This document shows positions 39,554 through 50,354 of a stretch of 64,000 nt of DNA, one piece after another. Origin of the DNA: Theobroma cacao (Eukaryota; Streptophyta; Magnoliopsida; Malvales; Malvaceae). The stretch's first letter is position 1. Every line of letters begins with the position of its first letter. The notes beneath the pieces were generated by a model. It saw only the letters and a program-made list of their open reading frames with translations. It did no database searches and was not told the origin of the DNA. Where the stretch lies: the NCBI RefSeq assembly GCF_000208745.1, contig NC_030851.1, positions 4,254,598 to 4,318,597 of the forward strand, in the 5' to 3' direction. Made by a program: the position numbers and the translations under genes.

Positions 39554-39883
39554 TTGGGACTTATTCTAATCAAGCATTTAGCCTTCCTTTTTTAAAACTT
39601 TGCTCTTTTATTTCCTTGGACAGCAGTGGGTGATTTTGGTTTTTTTCTACCCTTGATTTGATCGCTGTCTATATATATATATATCTATGACACGCATCCG
39701 TTGGTCATCATCTGGTTTATTCCTTGAGTTTACTGAAAACAGTTTGAATCTCTTCCATGATCTCTTTTAGTGTTTGTTTTTGGGAGATGAGTTGAGCTTT
39801 TTGCAACTATTTATGTTTTCATTTGGAACTTTAATTTTATTATGTTCAGCTTTCTGATTTTTCTTTAACGAATTATACTCTTA
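39554..39883. other. CAP 3' flank, no gene seen
   Basis: This is probably the CAP 3' UTR and terminator region. It includes a short TA microsatellite near 39671-39683 and runs directly into a MITE at 39884. No open frame of note. Confidence 0.45.
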
Positions 39884-40820
39884 TAGCACGTTTGGTTGTG
39901 GAAATGGCTTATTTTCAAGAAATTTTGATTCTTTTGTTTGGTTGAAAAATAGTCCAAAGAATAGCCATTCTATAGGAATGATTATTCTTCATAATATTTT
40001 AAAATTAAGGAATAGCTAATATCACTTTCTCTCATGGTATTAGTTATTTCATGATTGAGGAATAAATTTAAAAATTGATAAAGATAAAAATATCTTTTAC
40101 AAGTTTAAAAAATTACAACTTTATTTATATAAAATATTATTTTTTTTCTCTCTTCTCTTTCTCTCATTTTATTTTAATTTTTAATAAAATATTAATATTA
40201 AATTATAAATAAAATATTAATATTAAATTATAAATAAAATATTAATATTTAAATTATCAATTATTAATAAAATAATTAAAAATATAATAAACTAATATCA
40301 TTTAAATTATATAAACAATATTAATAATTAAATCATCAATTATTAATATTTTAAATAAATTATCAATTATTAATATTAAAAAAATAATAAAATAAAAAAT
40401 TAATCANATAATATTAATATTTTATTATATAACTACTTAAATTATAAATAAATATTAATATTGAAATTATCAATTATTAATATTTTAAAAATAAAATAAA
40501 ATAAAAATTAATCATAATAATATTTATATTAAATAAAATATTAATATTTAAATTATTAATAATTAATATTTTAATTAAATTCTAGATTATTAATATTTAA
40601 AAATCTAATAAAAATAAAATATTATATAAATAATAAATGATGTTTTTATTTTTTTTATTTCAAAATTATTATTACCAACTAAACATTACAATAAGTCATA
40701 ATAATTATTCTTATCATATTTTTTTTGTTATACTAAATTAAATAATAATTATTTTATTCTATTCTCACTTCATTATATTTTCACATAATAATTATTTTTT
40801 TCTATCAACCAAACGGACCA
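39884..40820 (+). mobile_element. PIF/Harbinger-like MITE (Tourist-type)
   Basis: A 937-bp AT-rich element flanked by a 3-bp direct repeat TTA (39881-39883 and 40821-40823). The terminal inverted repeats are TAGCACGTTTGGTTG at the left and, read in reverse complement, TGGTCCGTTTGGTTG at the right, matching at 12 of 15 positions. A TTA duplication with CGTTTGG-type ends is the mark of PIF/Harbinger MITEs. The interior is a degenerate TTAATATT-type sequence with no coding capacity and an N at 40407. It sits 330 bp after the CAP stop. Confidence 0.8.
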
Positions 40821-40823
40821 TTA

Positions 40824-43547
40824 GTGTATATATGTGTGCATATTTTGAAGTCTTTTTTGGATGTTCTTAAAAAGATCTTCTGTAATAAAATGTGAAATGT
40901 GAAACTATTGAACCCATGAAAGACGAATAGAAGACTGGCACTCTTGAAATGCTGGGGGCAAACAGGCAAACGGCCTTCTCCAGCGATGCTGACATTATGG
41001 CAATGCTAAAACAATATGTTCCTTTTTCTTTTAGGGCGCAAATGACAATCACATGGTGAGGGGACACTTGTCTATGACAACGATGCCCTGCCTGTCCTGA
41101 CATTTCTTCCATGCATTATTACGCCTTCCAAAGTGTGCTGAAGATCAGTTTATGAATAATAAGTGTACCCGGGATTTGTTGCCATTCCTAAGACGTAGCT
41201 CATGTAAACTTAAAAATATTAGTATTTTCCTTTGCTTGAATTGGGATTTGGGGACTACTTAATCAAACTTGGCACTATTTGATGTTGATATCTGTAGGTG
41301 AAACTGGTGCGGATATGAGCTGTAGTTCATGGGCCTGTCCAGGCAAGTGCTACCGTGCTCGAGTGTGCTAAATTTGTTTGTACTTGAGCGACGGGAATGG
41401 GCTGGGATATGACGTGTCGCCATTCGAAAATTGCCCTCCTCATATCGGCTGTTCAATTATAAGCAACATTAGGTCCACTAGGAGATGACTCTTTTTGAAA
41501 GTGGGGTAAGTAGCAAATCCTTGGTAGTTGGTGGATCAAATTCCGCACAGCTGATTTACCCCATCTTCTATTCCTATCAACTAGCGCCCGATTCGGAAAG
41601 ACCAAGGCCAGGTAGGAGAAAGTGACACAAGTTTCGTCCTCAGAAAAAAGAGTTAAAGAGGATTGGTGCTCCATTCGACGACATGACTTGTGACTTTGGA
41701 GAATCATTATTTAGTCAAGGTGGTACCGTCGATCGGTTTAGGCAAAGCATAATTTATCTGGGGGGTTAACATCTGAACAATATAGTTCAGTCCTAAGAAC
41801 CGAATTAATAAAAACTAAAGTATCAACCCCTAAATATAAAGCCGAAACAAAATTTGATCAAACAATTTACCCATAGATTAGGTTTAAGTATCTCAAACTT
41901 CGCTTCTTTGAGTGAAATTGACCTGTTTAGGCCCTAAACACGACTAAATTTTAAAGATTTAGTTAGTAATTGCTCTCAAAGTCCCAAAACCACTAATGTT
42001 CTTTATGAAAAATTCACTTACCTTTTTAATTTTGGATCTAATATTATAACATTAGAGAATGAAAAATTATGGAAAATGACTTTTCTTGATAAAAATATTT
42101 TAAAAGTAATTATTAAAATAAATTTAACTGTATTTAACCATATTTAGTCATGACTTGACGAAAATACATTTTAAACTATTTCAAATAAATTAAACCATTC
42201 ATCACAATTTCTCCTCATTTCTCTCCATTTGTGCTTCGGATTTCTCTCTCACCATCCCAATCTCTCAAATTTTATCGATTTCTCTGTTCGGCATTCGTCT
42301 GTTATGCTTTCGATTTCTCTCTCTCACGTTTTCATATTAGGTATTTTAGATAAAACTAAAATGATAGAAATAATCACAAATGTATGAAATAGCTTTTAAT
42401 TGAATCAATTCATGAACTAGATATCAATAAACTCAAAATTTTGAAATTTATAAATCTAAGTTTTCAAAATTTTTTTTTATTTTTAGTCAAAGTGGGTGTT
42501 TTTGATAAAAAAATATTTGTATTTTGATTTATGAAAACATGTTAGAAACACTTTAATCTATGCCAAATTGTCAAAAAAAAAGTTGAGAGGATTTGAAGTT
42601 TCATAGGCTTTTGTACATGACGTATCACACGTTAACCATGGCTTGTCACAGATTTTTGTATATGACGTGTCACATATTTTTGTACATGATGTGTTACACG
42701 TTAATCATGACTTGTCACAGGTTTTTGTACATAACGTGTTACAGATTTTTGTATATGACGTGTAACACGCTAATCATAACTTGTCATAGGTTTTTATATA
42801 TGACATTTAACATCATAACATGTAACTTCATTAAAAGTAATTTTATCTAACTTAACTAAAAATAATTAAAATTATAAAAAAATTATTTTTAAAAATATTT
42901 TTTAAATTTTTTTTTTTAAATACCCCGTTAAAATTGTAAGGTAAAAAGGGTGAACAGAAGGAATGGGTTTCGAGTACCAACCTGCTAGCTCTTTCTTGGA
43001 AAGGGCGTTGTGGAAATACAACTTGATTGGCCTCAGAGACAGAGATGAGATCACCCACAAAATATTTGGATGAATGGTCCTCCTCTCTGCCCCCCTCCCT
43101 ACTCCCACGCCAAAGGAAATAAAAAGAAAGAAAAAACGTTCCCTACGTTCGTTTCCCTAATAAAAAACAGGAAAACTACATCATGCAATGCAAGGGTGGA
43201 AATATGCAAAGGACGAGCGGTCCCAGTCCCCGGCATGAGGTAGTTGGAAATATTAAATTCCCACTCATGAATCAGAACCTGCTTGGAGTTTTCTACGACT
43301 CTACAACACACCCCACCCTTTTAACCGTTGCATATACTGTTACTATTCCTAAACCCGAACCTTTTCCAAACCCACTTTCCTTTCCATTTCGCCTTGCGAA
43401 TGTGAACTAGTACTACTAGTATTTTCTCAGCTTCCCCACTTCATAAACACACCCCTTTCAACTTTCAAACAAGTACTCAGCTTAAGCAATAAGCAAGACG
43501 GCACTCTTCCCCTTTCACGCACACACTCTCTCTCCATCTCCCCTTGG
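40824..43547. other. Intergenic between the MITE and the GH17 glucanase, with a minisatellite
   Basis: No supported gene. It contains the minisatellite at 42605-42800 and an AT-rich run at 42840-42920. The last 300 bp, CT-rich near 43500-43545, should be the GH17 promoter and 5' UTR. Open frames at 40867-41112 and 41259-41707 have no recognisable domain. Confidence 0.4.
42605..42800 (+). repeat. 69-bp minisatellite, about 2.8 copies
   Basis: The word TTTTGTACATGACGTGT and variants recur with a 69-bp period: the T before GTA is at 42612, 42681 and 42750. Each unit is itself made of a roughly 44-bp half (ending CTTGTCACAG) and a 25-bp shorter half lacking the CACGTTAATCATGA part. Because 69 is a multiple of three, one plus-strand frame stays open through the array and reads repeated RFLYMTCH-like units. 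I regard that as a by-product of the repeat, not a gene. Confidence 0.85.
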
Positions 43548-46500
43548 ATGGCAACTCTCTTCCTCTTCCTCTCCTTTCTCCTGCTCTCCTTTCACTTCTC
43601 AAGTAAGTCTCTTGCTACCAAAATTCCATCGCTTTCCCTTTCCTTCCTTGACCGAGAAAAAAAAAAAAACAGACGTACACTAGATTTCACTATCTGTTAC
43701 TTCACTTTCAACAGCGTAACTTAGAACTTGACTTAGTTTTAATAATTTGGGTTTCTTTTTTGTTTGTTTGTTTGTTTGTTTGTTTGTTTATAGGTTCAGA
43801 GTCGTTTATTGGAGTGAACTATGGCCAAGTAGCTGACAACTTGCCGCCTCCATCAGCCACCGCGAAGCTTCTACAATCCACGTCGATAGAGAAGGTTAGG
43901 CTGTACGGTGCGGATCCGGCTATCATCAAAGCTTTAGCTAACACCGGAATTGGAATCGTTATTGGAGCTACTAATGGAGATGTTCCAGCTTTGGCCTCCG
44001 ATCCCAACTCAGCTGCTCAGTGGGTTAACTCGAATGTTTTGCCCTTTTACCCTGCCAGCAAGATCATTCTTATCACTGTTGGCAATGAGGTTACTTTCGA
44101 AAATTACCATTTGTCCTTTACAGTCTCCTTTTTTTCCACTTTTTAAAAGATTAAAAAGGGGGCGATGTTTGTTTAAGAGGAAAAGATTGGAACATTCTTA
44201 GATTTCAGTAAAAGTGAGAACTTTTCCTCGTGAAAACCAACACCAATTTTAGTGACAAGAAAATATTTAAATCGCAAATGTTTTTTTGATTTGTTTTCAG
44301 TTCATAATTAAAAAAATTCTGTTGTTTTTGACAGGTTTTGATGACAAATGACCCGAACCTGATAAACCAGCTTCTACCTGCAATGCAAAATGTCCAAAAC
44401 GCCCTTAACGCGGCCTCACTCGGTGGCAAGGTCAAGGTCTCGACGGTTCACTCCATGGCGGTGTTGAGTCAGTCCGACCCACCATCTTCCGGGTTGTTTA
44501 GCCCGAGTTACCAACCCGCGTTGAAGGGCTTGCTTCAGTTCCAGAAGGAAAATGGGTCCCCTTTTGCTATTAATCCGTACCCATTTTTCGCTTATCAAAG
44601 TGACTCCAGACCTGAAACGCTTGCCTTCTCCCTGTTTCAACCTAACGCGGGACGAGTCGACTCAGGAAACGGGATCAAGTACACGAACATGTTTGATGCT
44701 CAGGTTAGCCAATTAGTCCGCTTTGGTTTTTAATTGGTGATTGTAAGATAAAAGTAATCGTTTTCAGGGAATGTTTAATTGATTATTTAATTGTCGGTGG
44801 GCTTTCCATGCACGTGTGAACTGATTATTTACTACTTCGATATGGGCTGGGCTTGTTTTGGTGTTAACCAAACCCATCTAAGAGAGTTGACATGGGAGTC
44901 AACAGACAACAGTACGGAACATACGTGGAACATACGTTAGTTTTGCCCAGTGGTCTACGACATTGACGTAGGATGTTCACAGTTCAAGGATTAGATCGGA
45001 TGAATTCATTTCTTTATTTTTGAGTTGTCATCGTTTTGATTTACTTTTTGACTTAAACCGACGATTCCTTTGGTTTTTTCTTTCTTTGCCTAATCTCCAG
45101 CTGTTTCTTTTTTAAATCAGGGTGCTTTGTACGTTTTCCTTTTTAAGCCACCAATAATATGTATTTACTCTTTAGGAATCACTTCAAGAAATAACTGGCG
45201 GCACCCTTTGTTCAGGTTGAGTTGGTTAACTGGTTTATGATAACACCTTTCATCTGATGATTGTTCATTTGTTTGTTGTTCGATGTGATGATAGGCTCCT
45301 GTCTTGTCTGTCATGGTTTTGATGACTTTTTTCTTCCATGTGGTCCCTAAATACATACGAGTTAGTAGCAGGGTATTTGCTTCAGTATCCTCTCTTCTTT
45401 TTTTTTTTTCCTTATCGCGTTTTGGGACAGAATCTAAATCTTCGAATAAATTTATATTAAAACTACTGAATTTGTTGCAAAGTTTGATTAAGTTCGTTAT
45501 CTTGTTGCAATTGGCCAGGGGGCATAACGTTTGATGTTAGGAACGTTATTACGGATCCATGTATACATGGCACAAATGAATTAGCACTCCACCGTCATTT
45601 CTCCCTTAACTGTAAAGATCTGGGCTATATTATGTTATTGTAAGATGATAAAATGACTAAAAATTCATTGTGCATTTACGCAGAGCATGTGATATGTGAT
45701 ATGTATGCATTTGTCTGAGAAAGAGCCTGACTCTAGGCGTCTGAAGTGATCTAGTGATGACCCCTTACTAAGTTACTGTATCTCTTTAATTCCTCTTGTC
45801 TTTTTCATTGAATAATTGGAGGGACTAAGTGTCGTTGATGTGACTTGTTGTGCTTGGTGACAGGCTGGCCATTGCAATAATTCTAGGTTTGCTCTTCCAG
45901 GATTTCATTCATGGTTGGATGTAGATGTATGGATAATCAAAGTGAACACATTTTAACGAGGTCCAAAAAAATATAACCGTCATGTTACTGGAAAAGGATT
46001 ATATTTCTTACCATAACATAGTAATTTGGCTACATATTATGGCATTTGAATATTTACTGTCAGTCCTAAATAACTGAAATGTTGCTCTGTCTGAATATTA
46101 TCTAGCATGCTGGCTTAGCAGTTGATCCATCAGTTGGAAACTTGAGTGCAATCGAATGATTTCATGCCTTTTAACACCATGAGATGATTATGATGTGCAG
46201 GTCGATGCAGTGCATTCTGCCTTGAGTGCTATGGGGTTCAAGGATGTTGAGATTATGGTTGCTGAGACAGGGTGGCCATATGCTGGGGACAGTAATGAAG
46301 TTGGACCTAGCATCGAGAATGCAAAAGCCTATAACGGGAATTTGATTGCCCATCTGAGATCAATGGTCGGGACTCCATTGATGCCTGGAAAATCCGTGGA
46401 TACATACCTCTTTGCGCTCTATGATGAGGATTTGAAATCTGGCCCTGCTTCTGAACGGGCATTTGGACTTTTCAGGCCTGACCTTTCAATGACATACGAA

Positions 46501-47902
46501 GCTGGGCTTTCAAAGAGTAGTCAGGTGAGTCTATTAATTAGTTTATTTGAATTTAAAAAAAAAAAAGAAGAAGAAAAAACCCTTATCAATAATGGTTGAA
46601 AAACAATTCTTATTATTCTTAATGGAGCTTTTGTACAATCTTAGTCTGAAGGTTATGTCACGGTGGCAGAAAGCTGAATAGAAAGTTGTTTACAGTTAGG
46701 TACTTAGGTTTCTTATAAAATAGTGCGAAACATATGTTACAAGAGAGTAGATGATTATGAAGATAAAATTTTCAAGCCAGCTTTAAGAGATTAAGTATCG
46801 TGGAAGCTCAAACCGATCAAACGATTGTCTTAAGGCATATGACGGAATAAGTTCAGAGTAATTCCACTCAAGTAATCACAGTTAAAGACTGCATGAGATG
46901 AATTGTCAAATATATTCTGAAGCTAAGTTTAGCTGCCATAAATCAGGTAGTGTCTCCCTAGCTGTAAAAATTACAAAATCTTGTTACCCATTATTCTTTC
47001 AGCCTCAAAAAAACTTTTTTTTTTTTGCACCAAATAAAGGCCTCCATGAAATTTGTTCTTAGAAAATTTCAGAACTTATTGAATTGAATGATTCATTGGA
47101 CTATTGTATTTGTAGTAGCTGCCATGAGTTTTAGGGACAAGTAAGAAGGCTACTTGAATTCCTGAGTGGCATTTATTGTTTAGTAAGTGACGTTCTTATC
47201 TACTTTTTCTATGTTCCAGACTCCATCAACTCCACAAAATCCTGTAACTCCAGTGACTCCACAACCAAAACCAACTGCATCTGGTTGGTGTGTGCCAAAG
47301 GCTGGTATATCTGATGCTCAATTGCAGGCAAGTCTAGACTATGCATGTAGCCAAGGCATTGACTGCGGTCCAATCCAACCCGGAGGTGCCTGTTTCGAAC
47401 CAAATACTGTCGCCTCCCATGCTGCTTATGCCATGAACCTTTACTACCAGACATCTGGCAAGAATCTATGGAATTGTGATTTCTCACAGACGGCAACCGT
47501 AACATCCCAAAATCCTAGTAAATATCTGTCCACTTTTAATAATGTGAATAGATTTCGAGGAATAATCCATGGAAATGGACTTGTAGTAAAGCTTATCCTC
47601 TCTTTGTGGTATTGCTGGTATCTGCAACTTAGTTAAGCATCTTTAAGGAGTCTTAGCTACAAGGATATCTTTAACATCACTTTGGAATCCGAAGATTATG
47701 AAAATTTGATATCTGTGGTTTATTACTGCCTTATCATTAAGAATAAGTTCAGTGATTCACATGAGAACCAATTATACCCTCCCTTATCTCAGTATCCACG
47801 CATTTCTCTCCTTTTTTGAGTTTCCGTTTTTTTTTTTCTGAATGGAAAGTTCCTCTTATTACAGGTTACAATAATTGCATCTATCCTGGTGGGAGCACCT
47901 GA
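43548..47902 (+). CDS. Glucan endo-1,3-beta-glucosidase, GH17 with C-terminal X8/CBM43 module
   Basis: A secreted enzyme that hydrolyses callose (beta-1,3-glucan) in the cell wall or at plasmodesmata. Six exons: 43548-43602, 43794-44089, 44335-44703, 46201-46524, 47220-47517 and 47865-47902, giving 459 aa. A signal peptide covers about residues 1-20 (MATLFLFLSFLLLSFHFS). The GH17 domain follows (FIGVNYGQVADNLPPP). The proton donor Glu is in VGNE at the exon 2/3 junction, and the nucleophile Glu is in VAETGWP. A Pro/Thr linker (TPVTPQPKPTASG) leads to the X8 module (GWCVPKAGISDAQLQASLDY, with the cysteines of CSQGIDC, ACFEP, LWNCDF and NNCIYPGGST). The protein ends right after X8, so it lacks a GPI-anchor signal. 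It matches the At4g34480 class. Intron 3 is long (1.5 kb). Confidence 0.95.
43758..43789 (+). repeat. (TTTG)n microsatellite at the 3' end of GH17 intron 1
   Basis: About seven to eight TTTG tetramers run up to four bases before the intron 1 acceptor (TATAG, ending 43793). The run therefore serves as the pyrimidine-rich tract of the splice site. Confidence 0.85.
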
Positions 47903-48623
47903 AAAGGCAGATCAAGGAGATTTGAAATTGAGCAAAGAAAATGAATAGTTAAATAAAGGGTGTGGGCCATGTGTACCAGTGTGGGTCTTGGTTAAAAAGT
48001 TTTTGACTGAAAAGTCTTCCCCTTTGATCTGGATGCATTAGGTGTAGCTTTTCCCTCTCTGATATTTATTTGATCTAATAAAGTTAGGGATGGAAAAATT
48101 CTGGCTAAAGTGCAATGATGTTGAGTGAAACTTTAGTGGTAAGAATGGGGTCCTCCTTGCTCCCTGCCATGTCTATGTACCATGTTTTCAAGCATCCAAT
48201 TATATAAAAATGCATTATTGTCAATGATTTTGGCGTTTTCCATGTTCCCAACTGTGGATTCATGTCAAGTTTCAGCTGATTTTCTTAAACTTGTGCTGTT
48301 GAGAAATTCCAAATAACATTGATTATGGAGGTATGCGCCTTTGGTCAAAATCAAGTCTGCATGGCTCTCTTTCTCTCCTGTCTGTCTTCAATGTAGTAAC
48401 GTTTAGTTGTGGAGGACGTATAGTTTCTGTATGTGAAAATGGGTTTCCAAATTCCAAGACTTCAGAAATGGAGCAGCCATGGCACTTTTGTCTTCTGGTG
48501 GAAAAAATTGAATGAAACATGTCCTGAAAACTCTCAGACCGAGATGCTGTACCATAATTTTACCGTTGAAAGTAACCAGACCTCTGAACTGTTTATTATC
48601 CAGGAGATTAAAAAGATGACGTA
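47903..48623. other. GH17 3' flank, no gene seen
   Basis: The first few hundred bases are probably 3' UTR. Open frames at 48323-48624 on both strands overlap each other and show no domain. The region ends at the AT-rich element copy B. Confidence 0.45.
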
Positions 48624-49195
48624 GCGTTTGGTATAAAAAAAGTGATAGTACATTTTTTGTAATGTGTTTAATTAAATTATATTATAATATTTATTTTTTA
48701 ATAAATTATTGTAATGTAAGATTGCAATGCAATCATATTACAGTCAAGGGATGTAATGTGATTGTAGTAAAAAATTAATACAATCACATTCATTGCACTC
48801 TGTAATATTTTTAAAAACACTTTTACTCTTAAACTTTATTACTTTATTAAAAATATTTTGTAATTTTATAATTAAATTAAAATATATAATATAAAAAATT
48901 ATATTAAAAATAAAAAATAAGATTATAATAAAAAATAAAAATAAAATATATGATATTAAAAATATGTTTAAGAGATGATATTATATAAAAATTAATAATA
49001 AAAAATATAAATATATTAAATTTACATTTTAATAAATAGAGATAATTTTAAAAATTAACATTATATTTCCAGCAAAGTACTTGTAAACCAAATGCTGTAA
49101 TGTTATTTTTTTTACATTTTAATCATTATTTTACTTGTATATCAAATACTGTAATGTTATTTTCCCTAAAATCATATTACTTGCAATGACCATCT
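48624..49195 (+). mobile_element. AT-rich non-autonomous element, copy B
   Basis: A roughly 570-bp block that aligns in reverse orientation with 11505-12146. The left end begins CGTTTGGTAT and shares TAATGTGTTTAATTAAATTA. The right end shares TTTACATTTTAATCATTATTTTA and ATCAAATACT.TAATGTTATTTT (dot marks the variable base). The extra copy of CAAAT.CTGTAATGTTATTTTT near 49087-49114 shows an internal duplication near the right end. No coding capacity. It lies 66 bp upstream of the tRNA-Glu gene. Confidence 0.65.
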
Positions 49196-49261
49196 GTGAA
49201 CACATTCCTTTTTGTTTTTGAGTTGCTATTAATTGATTTCTGTTTTTTCACATATCAAAGC

Positions 49262-49333
49262 TCCGTTGTCGTCCAGTGGCTAGGATGTCTGGCTTTCACC
49301 CAGGAGACCCGGGTTCGATCCCCGGCAACGGAA
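49262..49333 (+). tRNA. tRNA-Glu (anticodon UUC)
   Basis: A 72-nt cloverleaf. The acceptor stem pairs TCCGTTG (49262-49268) with CAACGGA (49326-49332), followed by discriminator A. The anticodon stem TCTGG/CCAGG frames loop CTTTCAC with anticodon TTC. The T arm has GGTTCGATCCC between CCGG pairs. CCA is not encoded, as expected in a nuclear gene. A short T run (CTTTTTAA near 49345) can act as a Pol III terminator. The internal A box (TGGCTAGGATG) and B box (GGTTCGATCC) are present. Confidence 0.97.
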
Positions 49334-50354
49334 TGATTATCCGCCTTTTTAACCGACAACAACTTTTCACTGTCAGCACAGAGAAGTGATTTTGTTATTT
49401 TTCATGATCACAGTCAAACTCTCGTATTTTCTACCTAAGCATTTGGAAATGGCGAAGACTAAAAGAGAGATTGGGCGCTGCAATCTGGTATTGCGGCAAT
49501 GGCAAGAAAATATTCGTGGTGACAACCATTTGGCGGCGGGGAATGCCCTGTCCTGAATATAATTATCTGTTAGGCCACTGCTTTAGACCTTTTCAAAGTT
49601 TACATATAAAATTACAATGTCAACTCCTCTTATATGCTCTCTCTAGATGTTTTAAGATTAGCACCAACAACAACTACTACTACTTCTTCTACCATTATTT
49701 CTTCTTTATTTTTATTCCCATGAAAGCGGAATGAAAGACTTCTTCTCCTTACGGGTTGACTTTCATACAATCTCCTTCGTTTTTTAACATTTTCGGTATG
49801 TCAAAATCAAAGAAAAAACCAGCCCCTTTAACCCTTTGGGTTCAGCTTGGACTCTTGAAGGAAAGAAAATTTACCTTTCTGCTTCGGTTTTTGTTTTTCA
49901 CATGGGACATGTGGGGGAGGAAACACAGAACTTAACCAGGTGAAGGTGACGATGAAGAAGGAAAACAGAGGAGGGGGTCCCAGCAGAGATCCACGTGGAT
50001 CATGGGTGGGCCCGGCGGCGTCAGTCAAACTCAATCAAAACCTTACCAAGCCTACCATAAGCCTCTCTCTTACTCTCGTTCAGAATCTTACAACCATCAC
50101 CTTCACGGCCTTACTATAAAAATCCTCCCTTTTCCTTAAATTAAATTCATCAGGCTGTCTCTCTCTTTCTTTGCTTTCCTTCTTTCCTTTTATTTTTTTG
50201 GGTTTTTTTCGGTTATTTTCCTTTTAATTATGAATCCATAGACGGAGGCCTTGATTTCATAAGCTCACAGGAAAGAATATTACTTAAAAACTAATAAAAA
50301 ATGGTCACTTTGAGTAAAAAGTTTTGAGCCAAAAAGAGGAAAACAAAAGAGAAA
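49334..50354. other. Intergenic, AGB1 promoter and 5' UTR
   Basis: No gene is supported between the tRNA and the G-beta gene. The last 200 bp are CT-rich (50155-50220) and probably the 5' UTR. A 4-codon upstream ORF (ATG AAT CCA TAG) lies at 50230-50241. Open frames at 49471-49734 and 49828-50034 lack recognisable domains. Confidence 0.45.

Noticed and set aside
42593..42850. An 85-residue open frame over the minisatellite
   Set aside because: The frame is open only because the repeat period is a multiple of three. It has no start context, homologue or domain.
47518..47636. GH17 protein ending in a read-through after SQNP
   Set aside because: The extra residues come from intron 5. Splicing to 47865 restores the conserved X8 ending with NNCIYPGGST.
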